Assembly: GCA_004020645.1 (NCBI GenBank)
Contig: SAQL01000023.1
Location: 1 to 64,000, forward strand
Direction: 5' to 3'
Origin: Mesorhizobium sp.
Lineage (GTDB): Bacteria > Pseudomonadota > Alphaproteobacteria > Rhizobiales > Rhizobiaceae
Length of the DNA: 64,000 nucleotides
Position 1 is the first letter of the stretch, and every line of letters begins with the position of its first letter. Made by a program: the position numbers and the translations under genes. The notes under the pieces were generated by a model. It saw only the letters and a list, made by a program, of their open reading frames with translations, was not told the origin of the DNA and searched no databases. This document shows, one piece after another, positions 61,730 through 64,000 of this stretch.

Positions 61730-63088
61730 TCAGGCCGCTACGCTGGGGTTTGGACGGAATGTGTCTTCCATCTCACGACGCACCTTCAGGACATCCAGGT
61801 CGGTGACCAATTCGACATCGTCGAAGCTGACGATCTGATCCTTCTTGATCGCGCGCTTGAGCTTGACGTTATGGGCCAGGCCAATCGGCAAAGCTCGGTG
61901 CTTCAGGCTGCGCGTCGCTGGAATGGCGTTGGCCCAGACGGCGAAGCCCCCCTCGCCATCGAGCAGTTCGCCCGACTGCATGTCCTTCTTCGCGGTAGCC
62001 ACAGCGTCGCCGCGAAACTCTTTCGAACAGCCGGTCGCCTCGCCGCGCAACACGGCCGAAAGCACACTGACCGAAGTTTCCAAGCCGATGATGTGGAACG
62101 GACGCCACATGGACGCGTACCATCCCGACGGATCGGTCAGCAGGCCGTACTGATTGAAGCATGCCTTCGAGTACTCGTTGTGGGCCTTGAAGGTGACGAA
62201 CACGCCATAGCGGATATTGTTGACCACCTCGCGGCCATCGGGCTCCTGGCTGGCTGCGATGTCGACAAGGCCGCTGCGATCCATCCGGCCGCCATCGGCT
62301 GCCGGACGGAACACCTTCGCGAGGTCATGCAGCCCGGCAGGCGGGAAGGCAAGACCGTTGTCTGGGCAATCGAGGCCGGTGCCGTTGGCCACCGCCGCCA
62401 TCTCGATCGCAGCCTTGGTACCGTCCGTGAAGGAATTGTACATTTTCGGGTTGAAGTCGCCCTTTGCGACATACTCCTCCGACCACCCGAAGAAACCCCA
62501 GACCGTGTCCGGCGTCGAATAGCGGTAGCGTGGCTCGAAATTCATCCCCTTGCCAGCCGCCGTAACCTCAAAGCCGGTGGCGCGCGCCCAATCCACGAGC
62601 TCACAGATCAGTGCCGGCTGGTCGCCATAGGCCATCGAATAGATCACGCCCTTTGCCGCGGCCCTCTTGGCCAGGATCGGACCGACCATGACGTCGGTCT
62701 CGACATTGACCATGACGATATGCTTGCCGGCGTCGATCGCGGCGAGCGCGTGGCGTGTGCCGGCGATCGGATGGCCGGTCGCCTCAATGACGCATTCGAT
62801 ATCGTCGCAGGCCAGCAGCGCCGCGACATCATCCGTGACGAAGGTCGTGCCATTCTTGACGGCATCAGCGGCGCTCGTAGCGGAATACTTCTCCTTCGGC
62901 CAGCCGACGCGGTCCAGCGACTCGCGCGCCTTTCCGACATTCAGGTCCGCCACCGCGACCATGTGATAGCCGGCAATGCGCTGCGCTTGGGCGAGCACCA
63001 TCGAACCGAACTTGCCGGCGCCGATTAGGCCGACGCGAACGGGCTTGCCCTTGGCGGCGCGGGCAGCGAGGAGAGAAGAGAGGTTCAT
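61730..63088 (-). CDS. NAD(P)-dependent oxidoreductase with a C-terminal SAF-like domain
   Basis: 452 residues from ATG 63088 (MNLSSLLAARAAKGKPVRVG). Residues 20-160 are a Rossmann domain (LIGAGKFGSMVLAQAQRIAG, CVIEATGHPIAGTRHALAAI) like homoserine dehydrogenase. The middle has AYGDQPALICELVDWARATG. The last 80 residues are SAF-like (HRALPIGLAHNVKLKRAIKK, DQIVSFDDVELV). First gene of the TRAP operon. Substrate unknown, probably a C4-C6 sugar acid or its ketone. Confidence 0.8.
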   Translation of the reverse strand: MNLSSLLAARAAKGKPVRVGLIGAGKFGSMVLAQAQRIAGYHMVAVADLNVGKARESLDRVGWPKEKYSATSAADAVKNGTTFVTDDVAALLACDDIECVIEATGHPIAGTRHALAAIDAGKHIVMVNVETDVMVGPILAKRAAAKGVIYSMAYGDQPALICELVDWARATGFEVTAAGKGMNFEPRYRYSTPDTVWGFFGWSEEYVAKGDFNPKMYNSFTDGTKAAIEMAAVANGTGLDCPDNGLAFPPAGLHDLAKVFRPAADGGRMDRSGLVDIAASQEPDGREVVNNIRYGVFVTFKAHNEYSKACFNQYGLLTDPSGWYASMWRPFHIIGLETSVSVLSAVLRGEATGCSKEFRGDAVATAKKDMQSGELLDGEGGFAVWANAIPATRSLKHRALPIGLAHNVKLKRAIKKDQIVSFDDVELVTDLDVLKVRREMEDTFRPNPSVAA

Positions 63089-63339
63089 TGTCTCGGGTTC
63101 CCTGCATGAGGACGATAAGTTTTGTGGGCTGTGTCCAAGTCCCCCGTCGATCCCGCGTGGACCAGCGACGAACCAATGCTTCGCAACCGTCCGGAAGGTG
63201 CTCCCGGACCGCTGAACGTCTGTTGGCGTGAAGGTTCCTCCCTCCGGCCGAGGCCTCGCTGCGCAAGGCACTGCGACGAAACGGACTTTATTCTGCCAGG
63301 TTGTTTAGCTCAATTTAGAAAGATGCACATTTCGTTTAG

Positions 63340-63366
63340 ATGGCCTAACAATACCGCATAGGCCAT
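63340..63366. promoter_or_regulatory. Inverted repeat ATGGCCTA-N11-TAGGCCAT
   Basis: A perfect 8-bp dyad 250 bases upstream of the TRAP operon. It could be an operator for the LysR or another regulator. The rest of 63089-63801 (about 710 bases) shows no gene I can support; a 61-codon frame at 63389 does not look like protein. Confidence 0.4.
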
Positions 63367-63801
63367 CGCTCTTCCGATAGTCCGAATAATGCCCAGATCG
63401 CCGGATTGTCGGGAAATCAGAGAAAGGATGCGAACCTCTGTCGCTGAGCAGGTGTTTGGCGAGATTCTGAGTACCGTTGGCGGCACGGTCGCAGAAACGG
63501 CGCTTGTCATCGCCCCGTGCTTTGAGGTGGAAAAAGCGTGCGAATTGAGGACGCGAGGATTCGGTCTTGAATGATCCCTGGCGGGAAGTGCGATTCGCGA
63601 TGCGCGGGCGATCGGAAGCCATCGTAGGCGACCACTAGGGCGAAGGATTGCCGAAATTGCCGGAAATTGTCCGGTTCATCGCACGCTCGAAGCCGTTGCA
63701 AGACGGTCGTGAAACCCAAGGGAAAATACGATATCTTCACTCAGTGAGCGTGATCGCCAAGTCCCATATCGAGACTGGAATGCCGCGATCCAGGAGAGCG
63801 G

Positions 63802-64000
63802 ATGAGTCAGAGTCAGGAAACGTTGGACAAACTCCAACGGGACACGATCGAATATTTCCTAAAAGAGAGCAATCGCGCCAATGGAATGGTCCCCGACAAC
63901 ACGCGCACGGGGTCGCATGCGAGCATTGCCGCGATAGGGTTTGCATTAACGGCCTACACCATCGGCGTCGAGCGCGGCTTTATCACACGCGCCGAAGCTA
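63802..64000 (+). CDS. Glucoamylase-like protein, N-terminus (partial)
   Basis: ATG 63802 with AGGAGAG upstream; the frame runs off the right edge. The visible 66 residues (LDKLQRDTIEYFLKESNRAN, then GMVPDNTRTGSHASIAAIGF and ALTAYTIGVERGFITRAEA) match the start of the COG5368/glycoamylase-like family, predicted glycoside hydrolases with an alpha/alpha-toroid fold. No signal peptide is visible. Confidence 0.8.
   Translation, partial: MSQSQETLDKLQRDTIEYFLKESNRANGMVPDNTRTGSHASIAAIGFALTAYTIGVERGFITRAEA

Noticed and set aside
63389-63574. 61-codon plus frame in the gap before the glucoamylase-like gene
   Set aside because: No ribosome-binding site and no natural-looking segments.

Overview
The window looks like chromosomal or megaplasmid DNA of a Rhizobiales alphaproteobacterium, most like Mesorhizobium or a close Phyllobacteriaceae/Rhizobiaceae relative. 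This is inferred from GC-rich coding sequence, DUF982, DUF3606-like, DUF892 and DUF1003 stress genes, a LigD-type ATP-dependent ligase, cyclase-TPR proteins, many ABC and TRAP uptake systems, and a hydroxyproline catabolic cluster of the rhizobial kind. No rRNA, CRISPR array or intact insertion sequence was seen. One tRNA gene, tRNA-Arg(TCG), lies at 44142-44215 on the minus strand.

Positions 1-24000 are a loose accessory and stress region. It holds a 2-hydroxyacid dehydrogenase and a cyclase-TPR protein (215-2972), a decayed serine recombinase whose 3' end recurs on the other side of a cyclase-YHS gene (3343-5052), a LigD-like ligase (6949-7839), and an RsbQ-like hydrolase overlapping a PAS histidine kinase (8236-10684). 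Further on are an esterase, a membrane-protein/DUF892 group, DUF1003, a broken methyltransferase, nhaA, an IS21 istB relic, a second partial copy of the ligase and a lone receiver protein. Many very small genes sit here, including a 25-residue membrane peptide, a 58-residue membrane protein and a 36-residue lipoprotein.

Positions 24598-27495 pair an orphan TRAP-type solute-binding protein with a convergent membrane-anchored winged-helix/TPR regulator, followed by a secreted HExxH protein. Positions 27844-36938 form a trans-4-hydroxyproline utilisation cluster: GntR regulator, ABC importer, 4-hydroxyproline epimerase, FAD-dependent D-hydroxyproline dehydrogenase, DapA-family deaminase and aldehyde dehydrogenase, which together lead to 2-oxoglutarate. 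Two 19-bp palindromes lie at its promoter. The binding-protein gene has an in-frame TGA in its signal peptide, and a P5C-reductase-like gene next to the regulator has lost its middle.

Positions 37345-42489 hold a YhaN/YhaO (SbcCD-like) DNA-repair pair and a solitary BrnA-like protein. Positions 42877-46351 hold a cold-shock gene, a monooxygenase, the tRNA, small genes and a frameshifted AbiTii-type defence gene. Positions 46644-55845 form a hexuronate locus: sugar ABC importer, divergent GntR regulator with a TTGTATACAA operator, SDR, UxuB-like and UxuA enzymes, and a broken stump of kdgK. Positions 56152-63088 hold a LysR regulator and a leftward seven-gene TRAP/sugar-acid operon ending in gluconokinase. 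The window ends inside a glucoamylase-like gene.

A recurring theme is damage. At least six otherwise recognisable genes carry single frameshifts or nonsense codons, several more survive only as remnants, and three sequences occur as an intact copy plus a degraded copy. This suggests either active gene decay in an accessory region or, for the single-base cases, residual sequencing errors.
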